In this document: one piece after another, positions 4,844 through 6,321 of the stretch
Position numbering within the stretch: the first letter of the stretch is position 1
Layout of the letters: every line of letters starts with the position of its first letter
Origin: an uncultured Gammaproteobacteria bacterium
Lineage (GTDB): Bacteria > Pseudomonadota > Gammaproteobacteria > Acidiferrobacterales > CAJVXG01
Reading direction: 5' to 3'
DNA: 6,321 nt
Assembly (NCBI GenBank): GCA_913009215.1
Contig: CAJVXG010000093.1
Coordinates: 1-6,321 of the forward strand
Translations under genes and position numbers: made by a program
Notes under the pieces: model-generated
The model's input: the letters and a program-made list of their open reading frames with translations, nothing else
Told to the model about the DNA's origin: nothing
The model's database searches: none

Positions 4844-6321
4844 TTTGTCACCCTCTCTGGCACCGGTCTGGTTTTGTCATTCCTGGTGTACCACGGCATC
4901 AAAAAGAAAAACGCAAAGTATAAAATGAAGAAAGCCTGGGCCAACCATAAATTTGGAATCAGGAAAGTTGTTCCTGTAGTCGGTACCGTTCCCAGATAAC
5001 CAAGCACAATGAAGGCCAGCGCAAATAACATTAATGCCGTTCTATACATCCATCCCCTATATCGTATTGATTTAACCGGTGAGCGATCCAGCCAGGGTAA
5101 AAAGAAGAATAAAACCAATGCCAACCCCATAAATATTACGCCCCATAATTTTGCATTAAATACCGATGGGTGCAATAAAACACATAGGATAAATATACCT
5201 AAAATCGACAGTAATACCTTTATTCTTTGAGACATCGATTTTTGTACAATCATGGCTAGCACGGCAAGCACAAACATGACCGCAGATAATCCAAAAAGAT
5301 ACGTTTTCAGATTCACCATAAATAAATTCAGAACTGTTTGGCTAGCTAGTACATAGGTTACTGTAAAAAATAGTATGAGCACTATTAATGTCGCATATCT
5401 TGTTGACTTGTTAAATCTTCTCACCAATAAATTAGCGACAAATAAAATTGTTCCAAAAAATAACAAGCTAATTATAAAATAATTCAAATTATCCGTTACC
5501 ACACGCAAGATGGAATAAAACGATGTGAAATACCACAATGGTTTAATCTCAATAGGCGTGGTCAGGATATTGGCTGGAACAAAATTATCGGGTTCCAGGA
5601 ACCAGCCACCCAATTCCGGGGCAAAAAACAGGATGGCAAAGAAAAAAATCAGGAATAATACGGCGCCAACAATGTCTTTGACGGTGTAATAAGGGTGGAA
5701 CGGAATACCATCGACCGGGATACCATCCGGACCCTTGTTTTCCTTGATCTCGATACCGTCCGGGTTGTTCGAACCCACCTTGTGCAAGGCAACGATATGG
5801 ATAAACACCAGGCCGACGATGATGAACGGTATGGCAACCACATGGAAGGCGAAGAAACGATTCAGGGTGGCATCGGAAATCACGAAATCGCCACGAATCC
5901 ACTCCGACATGATCGGCCCAACCCAGGGAATAGTATCAAACAGGTTGATAATTACCTGCGCACCCCAGTAGGACATATTACCCCAGGGCAACAGGTAGCC
6001 CATAAAGGCCTCGGCCATCAGGGCGACGAAAATCATCATACCGATAAGCCACACCATTTCACGCGGCCTATGGTGTGAACCATACAACAGGGAGCGAAAC
6101 ATGTGCAGATAGATCACTATAAAGAACATGGAGGCGCCCACGGCATGCATGTCGGCAATAAACCAGCCACCGGGCACATCACGTCGAATGTATTGCAGTG
6201 ATGCAAATGCCAGGTTGGCATCCGGCTTGAAGTGCATGGTTAAATAAATACCGGTTACGATCTGGATCACCAGCACCAACAACGCCAGGGAGCCAAAGTA
6301 ATACCAGAAATTGAAATTCTT
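4840..6321 (-). CDS. petB: Ubiquinol-cytochrome c reductase, cytochrome b subunit, 5' end outside window, with an unusual internal extension
   Basis: 493 residues are visible. The frame is open to the edge and begins KNFNFWYYFGSLA, so some 25-35 N-terminal residues are missing. Residues here count from the edge. The haem ligands are H59/H73 and H160/H175. LPWGNMSYWGAQ (111-122) and the SNNPDG segment are typical of beta/gamma cytochrome b. The Qo motif, PEWY in many species, is PLWY (261-264). The C-terminus has LPWLDRSPVKSIRYRGW and ends KTRPVPERVTK, as expected. The protein would be about 520-530 residues, against about 400-430 for usual bacterial PetB. The excess lies between FYSILR (268-273) and the normal helix F (NAKLWGV, from about 389) and contains four predicted membrane helices. 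The frame is uninterrupted, so this is not an obvious assembly break. Cytochrome b oxidises quinol at Qo and reduces quinone at Qi in the cytoplasmic membrane. Confidence 0.96.
   Translation of the reverse strand, partial: KNFNFWYYFGSLALLVLVIQIVTGIYLTMHFKPDANLAFASLQYIRRDVPGGWFIADMHAVGASMFFIVIYLHMFRSLLYGSHHRPREMVWLIGMMIFVALMAEAFMGYLLPWGNMSYWGAQVIINLFDTIPWVGPIMSEWIRGDFVISDATLNRFFAFHVVAIPFIIVGLVFIHIVALHKVGSNNPDGIEIKENKGPDGIPVDGIPFHPYYTVKDIVGAVLFLIFFFAILFFAPELGGWFLEPDNFVPANILTTPIEIKPLWYFTSFYSILRVVTDNLNYFIISLLFFGTILFVANLLVRRFNKSTRYATLIVLILFFTVTYVLASQTVLNLFMVNLKTYLFGLSAVMFVLAVLAMIVQKSMSQRIKVLLSILGIFILCVLLHPSVFNAKLWGVIFMGLALVLFFFLPWLDRSPVKSIRYRGWMYRTALMLFALAFIVLGYLGTVPTTGTTFLIPNLWLAQAFFILYFAFFFLMPWYTRNDKTRPVPERVTK
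5158..5502 (-). other. Extra four-helix segment inside petB, low GC
   Basis: These bases encode about 115 residues (visible petB residues 274-388) that have no counterpart in the cytochrome b layout I know. Four hydrophobic stretches are visible, at about 279-299, 308-331, 337-358 and 367-385. The first and third interhelix loops carry RRFNKSTR and QKSMSQRIK. The second and fourth carry little positive charge. By the positive-inside rule the ends both lie on the periplasmic side, so the downstream helices keep their normal orientation. GC in the surrounding 5101-5520 is about 32% by hand count, against about 52% at 5701-5940. The origin is unknown to me. Confidence 0.8.

Overview
The window comes from a gammaproteobacterium or close relative. 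It carries the end of a cytochrome bc1 operon (petB, petC) followed by sspA and the site of sspB, an arrangement typical of that group. Almost all coding is on the minus strand, so transcription runs from high to low coordinates. Most of the window is roughly 50% GC or a little above. One block inside petB (about 5101-5520) falls to about 32% GC by hand count.

In transcription order: petB (4840-6321) is cut at its 5' end by the window edge and overlaps petC (4061-4843) by an ATGA. An intrinsic terminator (4005-4035) closes the respiratory operon. sspA (3354-3977) starts 27 bases beyond it and is intact. The sspB position (about 2979-3346) still holds recognisable SspB sequence, but it is broken across frames and looks like a decaying pseudogene. 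Next come two tandem paralogous genes (1559-2866 and 262-1464). Each encodes a membrane-anchored FecR-domain protein with a very basic, repetitive C-terminal tail. The window ends in the first 86 codons of a macrodomain (O-acetyl-ADP-ribose deacetylase-like) gene whose ATG lies 3 bases past the stop of the second FecR gene.

PetB and PetC are the membrane subunits of ubiquinol:cytochrome c oxidoreductase. SspA is a GST-fold, RNA-polymerase-associated stress regulator. SspB would normally be its co-encoded ClpXP adaptor. The FecR-like pair probably acts outside the cytoplasmic membrane and has no sigma factor or TonB receptor gene beside it in this window.

The most notable observations are: (1) an apparent insertion of about 115 residues in cytochrome b, between the Qo-site ef loop and helix F, carrying four predicted extra membrane helices in low-GC DNA; (2) the eroded sspB beside an intact sspA; and (3) a FecR tandem duplication in which the core and the last residues are conserved while the repeat-bearing tails have diverged completely.
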